NCBI GenBank assembly: GCA_934623545.1
Contig: CAKTVN010000028.1
Coordinates: 1 to 12,192 of the forward strand
DNA from: an uncultured Oscillospiraceae bacterium
GTDB lineage: Bacteria > Bacillota > Clostridia > Oscillospirales > Oscillospiraceae
DNA: 12,192 nucleotides
Direction: 5' to 3'
The position numbers were made by a program, and so were the translations under genes. This document shows, piece by piece, positions 5,724 to 12,192 of this stretch (positions within the stretch are counted from its first letter, which is position 1; each line of letters opens with the position of its first letter). The notes under the pieces are model-generated. The model was given only the letters and a program-made list of their open reading frames with translations. It searched no databases and had not been told where the DNA came from.

Positions 5724-5725
5724 AA

Positions 5726-5763
5726 AAACAGCAGGTTCCCGCTTTCGCGGGAGCCTGCTGTTT
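5726..5763 (-). terminator. Strong terminator hairpin, probable end of the VanW transcript
   Basis: AAACAGCAGG (5726-5735) pairs with CCTGCTGTTT (5754-5763); the stem continues through one T-G pair and TCCCGC/GCGGGA, closing on a 4-base loop that reads GAAA on the minus strand. On the minus strand it ends CTGCTGTTTTTAAG, giving a T5 tract. It is the first clear minus-strand terminator downstream of the VanW gene, and may also stop plus transcripts. Confidence 0.75.
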
Positions 5764-5780
5764 GTAAAAGCCTCGCAGAG

Positions 5781-5853
5781 TTCCGCCGCGCACGGCGGAA
5801 TAAAATGTAGATCCGTTTTGCGCGGCGGCGTGTACGTCGCGCAAAACATTTTA
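5781..5853. repeat. Two hairpins, one with a two-part stem
   Basis: TTCCGCCG/CGGCGGAA (5781-5788 and 5793-5800, 4-base loop) is followed by TAAAAT/ATTTTA (5801-5806 and 5848-5853), enclosing GTTTTGCGCG/CGCGCAAAAC (5815-5824 and 5838-5847) with a 13-base loop. Confidence 0.65.
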
Positions 5854-5913
5854 CGTGATGCGAGTGTAGAATTTGTGCGCCGAAAGCGCACAAATTATGC
5901 GCGTGGCATCACG
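5854..5913. repeat. Nested 8-bp plus 11-bp hairpin
   Basis: CGTGATGC/GCATCACG (5854-5861 and 5906-5913) enclose AATTTGTGCGC/GCGCACAAATT (5870-5880 and 5886-5896) with loop CGAAA. Both stems are perfect and are separated by unpaired 8- and 9-base sides. Confidence 0.7.
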
Positions 5914-5923
5914 CAGCCTTTTT

Positions 5924-5956
5924 CAAACGGAAAACCAGCGAAGCGTTTTCCGTTTG
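5924..5956. repeat. Perfect 12-bp hairpin
   Basis: CAAACGGAAAAC (5924-5935) and GTTTTCCGTTTG (5945-5956) pair perfectly around a 9-base loop. On the plus strand only T-poor sequence follows, so it does not look like a normal terminator. Confidence 0.7.
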
Positions 5957-5957
5957 A

Positions 5958-5988
5958 GCGCTTTTCAAAAAGTATTTTTGAAAAGCGC
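5958..5988. repeat. Perfect 14-bp palindrome at the VanW stop codon
   Basis: GCGCTTTTCAAAAA (5958-5971) and TTTTTGAAAAGCGC (5975-5988) pair perfectly around GTA. On the minus strand it begins one base after the VanW TAA (5990-5992). There is no T-tract after the stem, so it may protect the 3' end of the mRNA rather than terminate. Confidence 0.7.
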
Positions 5989-5989
5989 A

Positions 5990-7885
5990 TTACCACCAGG
6001 GGTCGCCGATGCCGCCGCCCGGCTCGTCCGGGTCCGTATCGGGGTCGGTGTCCGGATCGGTATCCGGGTCGTACCACGGGTCGTCCGGCTCCTCGGGCTC
6101 TGGCGCCTCATAGGGCGTGATGAGGAACTTCTGGTCGCGGTAGGTGTAGGAGCTGGTGCCAAGGCTTTCCGTCTTCAGCACATTGCCGTCCTTGTCGCAG
6201 AAGCTGCGCGTGACTGCGATGTTCGCGCCGGTGTACGCACTCTGAAGCTGCGAGCCGACTGCATAGGTATTGCCGTCGCTGCCGGTCGCGAGCTTGACGG
6301 TATTGCCGTTGGCGTCGACGCCGGTCTCGTCCAGCATCGTCAGCGTGATCTCGTCGGATTTCGGCGCGTCTGCGCTCGTTACGCCGACGTTTTTCCACGG
6401 CTTGGTCGCAAGCACGCTGTAGGTCAGCGTCACATGATCGTAGTCCTTCTCTTCCTTCGTTCCGACCAGCGCGATGTGGACATATCCGCCGGAAACGCTT
6501 GCGTCGATGCGGATGGGATAGCCAGTACTGTTCTTGAACTTGAAGTCCTGCTGTCCCCAATAGACGGTTGCATCCTGTCCTCTCGGGACATAGGTGACCT
6601 CAAACATATGCGGTGCGCGCTCCGTGACCTGAAGGTTTGCGAGCAGGACGCACTCATAGATCGTCGAGGAGACCTGACATACGCCGCCGCCCTCCTGCGC
6701 CTCGCTCTTGCCGCCGTCGAGATAGACGGTCGCCGCCATGTAGCCCTTCGCCTTGGTACGCTCGCCGACGATGCCGTTGAAGGAGAACTCGTCGCCCGGA
6801 TTCAGGACCGTTCCGTTGATCGCCTTGCAGGCAAGCTCCAGATTGGTGGTACGGGCGGGGATGGGCGTGTGCGGGCTGTCATACTTCGCAAGGGTATAGG
6901 AGAAATAGGTCTCCTTGAGCTTTTCCAGCGTGACCTCCGGGATCAGGTCCTCCATCTGGATGGTGATGGACGTGCCCGGCTCCGCCATAGCGATCTGCTG
7001 CGTGTAATACGGCAGGTCGAAGCCGTAGCCCTTGACCTCCTCCACCAGCTCGTGCGACTCCTCGTCGTAATAGGCGTCCTTCATCTCCGTGCAGTACTGA
7101 TCGTAGTAGGGCTGAAGGTCCACGGCGTCGCAGGGCGTGGTATCATAATCGAACTTGAGGTCGGAAAAATCGTTCGCGTCAAAGCGCGCGAGCACCGCGT
7201 CATAGAGCCGGTCGGCATCCAGCGACACCGCAGACGAGCCGGTCGTCACGCTGATGATGCCGGACTCCTCGTTGACGCTCACGCTCGGCTGGACCAGGTC
7301 CTGCTTGACCTCGGCGGCAGCCTTGTCGATGACGCCGCGGATATATTCGGTGTCCAAGTTGAGCGTGGACTGAAGGCTCACGGTGTGCTCCGTCGTCCGG
7401 GCGGAGAGATACGCGCGGAGCGCCCTGATCGGTCCGCCGTCGCGCCCATACTTCATCGCCTCGTCGACCGCCTCCTCGGCGTTCAGCGCAACGTTGGTGA
7501 TCTCGGGGTCAAGCTCCAGCGTGCGGTCGGGCAATACGACGCGCAGCGTATCGGCGGCATAGGACTTGTTGACCGCGCCCTCCACCGCCGTGATCGCGGC
7601 GTCGCGCTTGAGTCCGCCGACATTGACGCCCGCGAGATAGACGTTTGGGAAAATGGTATCGCTGTTTTTGATCGAGAAGCCGTATGCGCACACGGCGATC
7701 GCCGCGATCAGCACGACCGCGCCGGCGATGATGCCGATGCGTGCGCCTGCGGAAAGACCGCCCTTGCCGGTTTTCGGCTGCTTCGGTGCAGCCGGGCGCT
7801 GCTGCGCGGTATTGCGCTCGGCGTCGGTGCGCGGCGCCTGCTCGCGCGGAGCGCGCGAGGCTTCAAATCTGCCTTTCTTTTTGAT
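5990..7885 (-). CDS. VanW-domain (YoaR-like) membrane-anchored cell-wall protein, ATC start
   Basis: With the start proposed here the protein has 631 residues. It has a basic, Ala/Pro-rich cytoplasmic tail (1-46), one membrane span (about 47-69), and an extracellular region with a putative peptidoglycan-binding-type section (about 75-330). The VanW domain follows (about 335-480), with TPIPARTTNLELACKAING before LNPGDEFSFN and the hallmark EGGGVCQVSS near 398-407. It ends in a beta-rich section and an acidic DPDT-repeat tail. VanW proteins occur in vancomycin-resistance clusters and as chromosomal wall proteins; their reaction is not established. No ATG, GTG, TTG or CTG lies between an in-frame TAG (7898-7900) and a GTG at 7714 inside the membrane span. 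ATC at 7883-7885 sits eight bases after AGGAGG and gives a sensible N-terminus. The gene lies downstream of mfd but has its own promoter. Resistance is not implied. Confidence 0.85.
   Translation of the reverse strand: MKKKGRFEASRAPREQAPRTDAERNTAQQRPAAPKQPKTGKGGLSAGARIGIIAGAVVLIAAIAVCAYGFSIKNSDTIFPNVYLAGVNVGGLKRDAAITAVEGAVNKSYAADTLRVVLPDRTLELDPEITNVALNAEEAVDEAMKYGRDGGPIRALRAYLSARTTEHTVSLQSTLNLDTEYIRGVIDKAAAEVKQDLVQPSVSVNEESGIISVTTGSSAVSLDADRLYDAVLARFDANDFSDLKFDYDTTPCDAVDLQPYYDQYCTEMKDAYYDEESHELVEEVKGYGFDLPYYTQQIAMAEPGTSITIQMEDLIPEVTLEKLKETYFSYTLAKYDSPHTPIPARTTNLELACKAINGTVLNPGDEFSFNGIVGERTKAKGYMAATVYLDGGKSEAQEGGGVCQVSSTIYECVLLANLQVTERAPHMFEVTYVPRGQDATVYWGQQDFKFKNSTGYPIRIDASVSGGYVHIALVGTKEEKDYDHVTLTYSVLATKPWKNVGVTSADAPKSDEITLTMLDETGVDANGNTVKLATGSDGNTYAVGSQLQSAYTGANIAVTRSFCDKDGNVLKTESLGTSSYTYRDQKFLITPYEAPEPEEPDDPWYDPDTDPDTDPDTDPDEPGGGIGDPWW
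6025..6074 (-). repeat. Short tandem repeat coding the acidic DPDT tail
   Basis: About four imperfect 12-base units on the minus strand encode DPDTDPDTDPDTDPD, residues about 606-620 of the VanW protein. Such Asp/Pro tails are often seen in Gram-positive surface proteins as spacers, and the repeat count is likely to vary between strains. Confidence 0.7.
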
Positions 7886-7893
7886 GGGGATCC

Positions 7894-7899
7894 CCTCCT
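7894..7899 (-). promoter_or_regulatory. Shine-Dalgarno sequence that decides the VanW ATC start
   Basis: AGGAGG reads on the minus strand eight bases before ATC at 7885-7883. The spacer includes most of the palindrome GGGGATCCCC (7886-7895), which overlaps the right part of the site. No standard start codon lies within range. Confidence 0.7.
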
Positions 7900-7977
7900 A
7901 TTCCAATGCCGGTATCCCGGCGGAGAAATTTTCTGCTTTTGTCCTCTCATACAAATGTTGAGATTATGACAACTACC

Positions 7978-8006
7978 ATTATACGGACTGCGGGGGAAAT
8001 TTGCAA
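7978..8006 (-). promoter_or_regulatory. Sigma-70-type promoter of the VanW gene
   Basis: On the minus strand TTGCAA (8001-8006) and a perfect TATAAT (7978-7983) are exactly 17 bases apart. Transcription would begin near 7971 with a leader of about 85 bases. It lies in the 194-base gap after mfd, where no terminator with a T-tract is obvious, so some read-through from mfd is possible. Confidence 0.75.
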
Positions 8007-8079
8007 TGCCATTTTCTCCAAGAAGCGATGAACATTTTCTGAAAAAATGGTTAAGATTTTTCCGCCGCACGATCGCACG

Positions 8080-11000
8080 TCAGGCGTTTCTCGCGATGCA
8101 GTAGCGGTTCACCAGCTGCTCCGCCAGCTTCAGCGCGTCCTCGCCCTTCTTCAGCCGGACCGTCAGGACTGGGTTTTTCCCGGCGGAGAAGAAGATGCGC
8201 GACTTGAAGGCAGGCTCCGCGCAGACCGAAGAGATCGCCGGGAAATCCATGACCGCGAGCGTAAAGAGCACGGCGCTCTCCTTCTGCGCGATCTCCGTGA
8301 TCCCGGCGGATGCGGCGCGCGCGCGCAGCAGCGCGATGGCAAGCAGATTCATGACGCCCCTGGGCGGGTCGCCGTAGCGGTCGACCAGCTCGTCGAGCAG
8401 ATCGTCCGCGTCCTCCTGCGTCCTGACCGCCGCCATGCGGCGGTAGAGGTCCATGCGCTGCTCGCCGGAGGCGACGTAGACGCCGGGGATGTTCGCCGTG
8501 ACGTTGAGGTCTGCCGTACACTCCGGCTCCGCGAGCGTTTTCTCGCCGCGCTCCTCCAGCACGGCGTCCTCCAGCAGCTTCAGATACATATCGTAGCCGA
8601 CTGAGAGCATATGCCCGGACTGCTCCGCGCCGAGGAGGTCCCCCGCTCCGCGAATTTCCAGATCGCGCATGGCGATCTTGAAGCCGGAGCCGAACTCCGC
8701 GTATTCGCGAATGGCGCTCAGGCGCTTTTCCGCGATCTCGGAGAGGACCTTCCCCTTGCGGAAGGTCAGATAGGCGTAGGCATGGCGGGACGAGCGCCCG
8801 ACGCGTCCGCGCAGCTGGTGCAGCTGCGCAAGCCCGAGCCGGTCGGCATCCTCGATGATGAGCGTGTTCACGTTGGGGATGTCCAGCCCGGTCTCGATGA
8901 TCGTCGTGCAGACGAGAACCTGAATTTCCCCCTCCGACATCCGCTGCATCACATCGCTGAGCGCTTCCTCCCCCATTTTGCCGTGCGCGATGCCGATCTC
9001 GGCGGCGTCGCCGAGCAGCTCCTTGATGCGCGCGGCGCACTTGTCAATGGTCTCAACGCGGTTGTGGAGGTAATAGACCTGTCCGCCGCGCTCGATCTCC
9101 CGGCGCATCGCGTCGGCAAGCAGCTGCTCATTGTGCTCCAGCACAAAGGTCTGGACGGGATAGCGGTCCTGCGGCGGCTCTTCGATGGTGGACATATCGC
9201 GCAGCCCCGACAGCGCCATGTTCAGTGTGCGCGGGATGGGCGTTGCCGACAGTGTTAAGACGTCGACGCCGCGGGAAAGTTCCTTCAGCCGCTCCTTGTG
9301 CGTCACGCCGAAGCGCTGCTCCTCGTCGATGATGAGCAGACCCAGGTCCTTGAAGCGGATGTCCTTCTGAAGCAGCTTGTGTGTACCGATGATGAGATCG
9401 ATCCTGCCGGAGCGCAGCTCGCTCAGCGTTTTTTTCTGCTGCGCGGGGGTCCTGAAGCGCGAGAGCACGTCGATCGTGACCGGGAACGAGCCGAAACGGT
9501 TCGTCGCCGTGACATAATGCTGCTGCGCGAGGACCGTCGTCGGGACCAGAATGGCGACCTGCTTGCCGTCGAGGATGCACTTCATCGCCGCGCGCAGCGC
9601 GACCTCGGTCTTTCCGAAGCCCACGTCGCCGCAGAGCAGCCGGTCCATCGGCGCGGGCGACTCCATGTCGTGCTTGATCTCGTCGATGCAGCGGAGCTGA
9701 TCGTCGGTCTCGGCGTATTCAAAGCTCTCCTCAAATTCCTTCTGCCACGGCGAATCCGCCGCGAAGGCGAAGCCCGGCAGGCGCTTGCGCGCGGCATAGA
9801 GCTGAATAAGTCCTGCGGCAAGGTCCTTGGCGGCGGCTTTCGCCTTCGCCTTCGCCTTCTGCCACTGGTCGCCGCCGAGCTTGTTGAGCCGGACAGGCGC
9901 GTCCTCGCCGCCGCCGATGTATTTGCTGACCAGATCGAGCTGCGTCGCCGGGACATAGAGCGCGTCGCTGCCCTGATAGGCGATCTTGACGTAGTCCTTG
10001 ACTGCGCCGTCGACCTTCATCTGCTCCATGCCGACATAGCGCCCGATGCCGTGGTGCTCGTGGACCACAAGGTCGCCGGGGGTGAGGTCGGTGAAGGAAT
10101 CGAGCTTTTTCCGGTTGGTCGCCTTCTTCGGGCGCGCAGCCTTTTTCGGCGCGGAGCGCGCCATGATCTGCCCCTCGGTCAGGACCGCGAAGCGAATTTC
10201 CGGATATTCCATGCCCGCAGGCAGGCTTCCGTCCGTGAGCAGGATCTGCCCCGGCTGCGGAAGCTTCGTCGCCGGAAACGCCAGAAGCGCGTCGATCCCC
10301 TGCTCGGACAGCATTCCCTTCAGGATCTCGCCCCGGCGCTTGCCGCCGCAGAGCACCAGACAGCCGAAGTTGTTTTTGACGTAGTGCTTCAGATCCTGTA
10401 CGGCGGTATCGAGGCTTCCGCCGTAGCCCGGCAGCTGCTTGGCAGTGACGGAGAGGATGCGCTTCGGCGGCAGCTCCTCGGGGAACTGCGCCGAGAGGAA
10501 CGAGTCAAAGTAGACCGCGCCGCTCGCGCGGAAGCAGCCCGCCAGCTCGTCATAGGAGAGATAGAACTCGCACAGCTCGCCTGCGAGCGTGCCGCTCTGC
10601 AAAAAGGCGTCGAGTGAAAGCCCGAAATCCTCTGTCCGCGCCTTTGCCGCGCGGCGGAGGTTGCCGTGGTCGCAGAAGAAGACCGCCGCGTCGCGCGAAA
10701 CATAGCTTGCAGCCGTGGCAAATTCGGGATAGATGAGCGCCATATAGCGGTCCGCCGCTGTCAGCGGCACGCCGCTGCGGAGCTTGTCAATGTCGCCCTC
10801 GAGCGTGGAGATGAGCGCGGTGTTGGGCGTTTTGCGCCGCTTCTGCCGCGCGATCAGCGCCTCAAGGTCACGGATGAGCCCCTCCGCACCGTCGGGGTGC
10901 AGCTGCGGCTGCGTCTCCGCGACCGGAAGCAGGACCGTCTCGTCGACGTTTTCCGTCCGGCGCTGCGTGATGGGGTCAAAATAGCCCATCGCGTCCAGCT

Positions 11001-11592
11001 CGTCACCGAAGAACTCCGCGCGCACCGGCTGGTCGCAGGCGGGCGAATAGATGTCCAAAATGCCGCCGCGCAGAGCGAACTGACCAACGCCCTCAACCAG
11101 CGACGTGCGGCTGTAGCCCGCGCGGACCAGCCGCCCAGACAGCTCCTCCAGATCGTACTGCGCCCCGCATTTGAGCGTGACCAGCCCGCCGAAGAGCGTT
11201 TCGCGCGGGATGGTGCGCAGGCTCAGCGCCTCCATGGACGCGATCAGCACGCGGACGCCGCCGGTCGCCAGACCGTACAGCAGCCGAAGCCTGCGATGCT
11301 CCCACTCGCGCGAGACGCTCGCCGATTCATAGAAGGTCAGCTCCCGCGCCGGGAGGACCGGCGGCGTGAAGCCGAGGAACGCGGAAAGCTCCGCCTGCGC
11401 GCGCTGCGCCGCCATGTCGTCCTGACAGACGATGAGCGCCGGGCGTCCGCTTTCCTCGCAGAGCGCCGCAATCAGATGGCTGCGGATGATCTGGCTGACG
11501 CCGGAGACGGCGATGGTCTGCCGCGCGTCGACCGCGCGCAGAAGCTCGGCATAGCCGGGCAGCGCTTGCAGCATGGAAAGTAAGATGTTCAC
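8080..11592 (-). CDS. mfd: Transcription-repair coupling factor Mfd
   Basis: This 1170-residue superfamily 2 DNA translocase has the family's full length (about 1150-1180). It releases RNA polymerase stalled at DNA lesions and recruits UvrA. In order: UvrB-like N-terminal module (about 1-330, with ALRGGILDIYSP at 173-184); the RNA-polymerase-interacting domain beginning LTPGDLVVHEHHGIGRYVG (503-521); translocase lobe 1 with Walker A GDVGFGKTE (655-663), DEEQ (756-759) and LSATPIPRTLNMAL (781-794); lobe 2 with QLRGRVGR (926-933); the TRG region RGAGDLLGAEQSGH (981-994); and a C-terminal regulatory domain. All key motifs are intact. GTG at 11592 follows AAAGGAGG at seven bases, preferred over a start 20 codons upstream that would include the ribosome binding site. 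The usual neighbour pth is not in the window. Confidence 0.97.
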   Translation of the reverse strand: MNILLSMLQALPGYAELLRAVDARQTIAVSGVSQIIRSHLIAALCEESGRPALIVCQDDMAAQRAQAELSAFLGFTPPVLPARELTFYESASVSREWEHRRLRLLYGLATGGVRVLIASMEALSLRTIPRETLFGGLVTLKCGAQYDLEELSGRLVRAGYSRTSLVEGVGQFALRGGILDIYSPACDQPVRAEFFGDELDAMGYFDPITQRRTENVDETVLLPVAETQPQLHPDGAEGLIRDLEALIARQKRRKTPNTALISTLEGDIDKLRSGVPLTAADRYMALIYPEFATAASYVSRDAAVFFCDHGNLRRAAKARTEDFGLSLDAFLQSGTLAGELCEFYLSYDELAGCFRASGAVYFDSFLSAQFPEELPPKRILSVTAKQLPGYGGSLDTAVQDLKHYVKNNFGCLVLCGGKRRGEILKGMLSEQGIDALLAFPATKLPQPGQILLTDGSLPAGMEYPEIRFAVLTEGQIMARSAPKKAARPKKATNRKKLDSFTDLTPGDLVVHEHHGIGRYVGMEQMKVDGAVKDYVKIAYQGSDALYVPATQLDLVSKYIGGGEDAPVRLNKLGGDQWQKAKAKAKAAAKDLAAGLIQLYAARKRLPGFAFAADSPWQKEFEESFEYAETDDQLRCIDEIKHDMESPAPMDRLLCGDVGFGKTEVALRAAMKCILDGKQVAILVPTTVLAQQHYVTATNRFGSFPVTIDVLSRFRTPAQQKKTLSELRSGRIDLIIGTHKLLQKDIRFKDLGLLIIDEEQRFGVTHKERLKELSRGVDVLTLSATPIPRTLNMALSGLRDMSTIEEPPQDRYPVQTFVLEHNEQLLADAMRREIERGGQVYYLHNRVETIDKCAARIKELLGDAAEIGIAHGKMGEEALSDVMQRMSEGEIQVLVCTTIIETGLDIPNVNTLIIEDADRLGLAQLHQLRGRVGRSSRHAYAYLTFRKGKVLSEIAEKRLSAIREYAEFGSGFKIAMRDLEIRGAGDLLGAEQSGHMLSVGYDMYLKLLEDAVLEERGEKTLAEPECTADLNVTANIPGVYVASGEQRMDLYRRMAAVRTQEDADDLLDELVDRYGDPPRGVMNLLAIALLRARAASAGITEIAQKESAVLFTLAVMDFPAISSVCAEPAFKSRIFFSAGKNPVLTVRLKKGEDALKLAEQLVNRYCIARNA

Positions 11593-11628
11593 AGGCGAGC
11601 CTCCTTTCGGGACAAAACAGTGGGCAGA

Positions 11629-11634
11629 ATTATA
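11629..11634 (-). promoter_or_regulatory. Candidate -10 of the mfd promoter
   Basis: A perfect TATAAT on the minus strand lies about 37 bases before the mfd GTG, giving a leader of about 30 bases. TTGTCC upstream is only 12 bases away and no good -35 lies at 16-18 bases, so the call is weak. Confidence 0.35.
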
Positions 11635-11654
11635 AAACTGCGGACGGGACAATG

Positions 11655-11679
11655 CGGTGATGGGCTCGACCCATCACCG
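11655..11679. repeat. Perfect 10-bp hairpin upstream of mfd
   Basis: CGGTGATGGG and CCCATCACCG surround a 5-base loop. Outer ACAAT/ATTGT bases (11650-11654 and 11685-11689) extend the symmetry. There is no T-tract after the stem on either strand; an operator or the end of a repeat is possible. Confidence 0.5.
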
Positions 11680-11714
11680 TAAAAATTGTCATAATATGAT
11701 TTTTCAACCCCGCT

Positions 11715-11737
11715 TTCTTTCTCAGCATGAGAAAGAA
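11715..11737. repeat. Perfect 9-bp hairpin
   Basis: TTCTTTCTC and GAGAAAGAA surround a 5-base loop, immediately followed by the larger hairpin at 11738-11795. Confidence 0.55.
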
Positions 11738-11795
11738 GCCTCCGGCGGCATACTTTTTTCTGTCTTGCCAGAAAAAAAGTATGCAAAAAAGAGGC
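11738..11795. repeat. Large hairpin with outer and inner stems
   Basis: GCATACTTTTTTCTG (11748-11762) pairs with CAGAAAAAAAGTATGC (11769-11784) with one extra A, around a 6-base loop. Outer arms GCCTC (11738-11742) and GAGGC (11791-11795) close it. Confidence 0.65.
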
Positions 11796-12002
11796 GCAGG
11801 ACGCGAAATAGCGCTTACGCGCAGAAAAACGAGTCGTTCCGTTGTGTGTGTTGTCGTTCCCCGGTCTGTAGACCGAACGCCCTTCGGGCGACCGTCAAAT
11901 CGGGTTTCCTGAGCGCACGATAAACCGTACAAGTGGTTCTGTTCGCGCCCGTTGAATATTTGACGTATGAAATTCGGGACGCCTTCCGATAGCAAGAACT
12001 TC

Positions 12003-12029
12003 GTAGGGGTCGATGCCCACATCGCCCCG
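12003..12029 (+). repeat. GTAGGGG-type 27-bp interspersed hairpin repeat, copy 2
   Basis: The unit begins GTAGGGG, ends CCCG and has arms CGATG/CATCG inside GGGG/CCCC. It matches the unit at 67-93 at 17 of 27 positions, with arm changes that keep the pairing. Confidence 0.5.
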
Positions 12030-12135
12030 CGCCGCAGAGTATTTCGACTACCTCGCCGGTCTATTCAATTCGCATCTGCATCGCGTTTTGTTGATTTGAA
12101 ATACGCTACAGTGCAAACCAAACTCCGGGAAAAAT

Positions 12136-12165
12136 CCAAGAAGGGGGCATCAGCCCTCTTCTTGG
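12136..12165 (-). terminator. Terminator-like hairpin near the right edge
   Basis: CCAAGAAG (12136-12143) and CTTCTTGG (12158-12165), plus GGG/CCC and one G-T pair, close on a 6-base loop. On the minus strand the stem is followed by ATTTTTCCC, suggesting the end of a minus-strand gene beyond the window. On the plus strand TCGTTTT follows, so it may be bidirectional. Confidence 0.55.
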
Positions 12166-12192
12166 TCGTTTTAAGGGGATTCCAAAGGGGGA

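Larger units (their letters stand above)
5321..5989. other. Hairpin-packed intergenic region between convergent genes
   Basis: No credible gene is seen in these 669 bases. Instead at least twelve inverted repeats follow one another: 5324-5338, 5378-5394, 5435-5488, 5501-5535, 5554-5590, 5612-5642, 5652-5666, 5664-5690, 5726-5763, 5781-5800, 5801-5853, 5854-5913, 5924-5956 and 5958-5988. Some are clear terminators; many have no T-tract and loops of three to five bases. The middle part (about 5540-5725) is much richer in A and T than the surrounding genes. Confidence 0.8.
11593..12192. other. Gene-free right edge with hairpins and short repeats
   Basis: These 600 bases upstream of mfd contain no credible gene. 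They hold the probable mfd promoter region (about 11622-11660), hairpins at 11655-11679, 11715-11737, 11738-11795 and 11878-11890, a GTAGGGG-type repeat at 12003-12029, and a terminator-like hairpin at 12136-12165. The rest of 11891-12002 and 12030-12135 shows nothing recognisable. Confidence 0.75.

Noticed and set aside
5321..5989. Integron attC sites or a CRISPR array as the explanation of the hairpins
   Set aside because: attC arms have conserved core sites and extra-helical bases, absent here. The palindromes differ in sequence and spacing, so there is no direct repeat/spacer pattern, and no integrase or Cas gene is present.
5873..7969. 698-codon plus-strand frame opposite the VanW gene
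   Set aside because: It is a mirror frame of a gene with clear VanW motifs and starts inside the hairpin region; no recognisable domain.
8007..8079. Terminator after mfd
   Set aside because: The gap contains T-rich stretches but no convincing stem followed by a T-tract on the minus strand.
9298..10617. 439-codon plus-strand frame opposite mfd
   Set aside because: It is antisense to the helicase motifs of Mfd and of typical shadow composition.
11630..12022. 130-codon minus-strand frame upstream of mfd
   Set aside because: It translates hairpins and short repeats, its end runs into the mfd promoter area, and its start lies inside the GTAGGGG repeat.

Overview
The window is GC-rich bacterial DNA. 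AGGAGG-type ribosome binding sites, a low-GC-Firmicute-style VanW (YoaR-like) cell-wall protein, a split transketolase and short GTAGGGG-type interspersed hairpin repeats suggest a high-GC gut Clostridia member (Oscillospiraceae/Ruminococcaceae-like). This placement is inference from gene content and style. No RNA gene, phage gene, insertion-sequence transposase or CRISPR array is visible.

Layout: (1) Positions 1-179 hold five tandem hairpins, the last being the terminator of the first operon. (2) Positions 180-2967, minus strand, are a three-gene operon read right to left: transketolase N-terminal subunit, transketolase C-terminal subunit, and a D-2-hydroxyacid dehydrogenase of the glycerate dehydrogenase/hydroxypyruvate reductase type. 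(3) Positions 2968-3450 are a divergent control region with a -10 for the minus operon, a good promoter for the plus operon and several inverted repeats. (4) Positions 3451-5013, plus strand, are a KDPG/KHG aldolase (eda) and an AEC-family carrier, followed by a strong terminator. (5) Positions about 5090-5320 are the C-terminal remnant of an FAD-dependent oxidoreductase. (6) Positions 5321-5989 have no gene but are packed with hairpins between two convergent transcription units. (7) Positions 5990-7885, minus, encode a VanW-domain membrane-anchored protein whose only plausible start codon is ATC. (8) Positions 8080-11592, minus, encode the transcription-repair coupling factor Mfd. (9) Positions 11593-12192 have no gene and again carry several inverted repeats.

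How the genes may work together: the two divergent operons look like a small carbohydrate/sugar-acid catabolic locus. The aldolase splits 2-keto-3-deoxy-6-phosphogluconate (and/or 4-hydroxy-2-oxoglutarate), the split transketolase moves two-carbon ketol units, the dehydrogenase can reduce hydroxypyruvate-like 2-keto acids, and the AEC carrier may move an organic acid. The grouping is seen; the shared pathway is inferred. Mfd and the VanW protein are a separate housekeeping/cell-envelope pair, and VanW has its own sigma-70-type promoter.

The most unusual signals are the dense non-coding hairpin arrays (especially 5341-5989, partly bounded by an imperfect inverted pair of 28-bp AT-rich segments) and the apparent ATC start codon of the VanW gene behind a near-perfect Shine-Dalgarno sequence and promoter.
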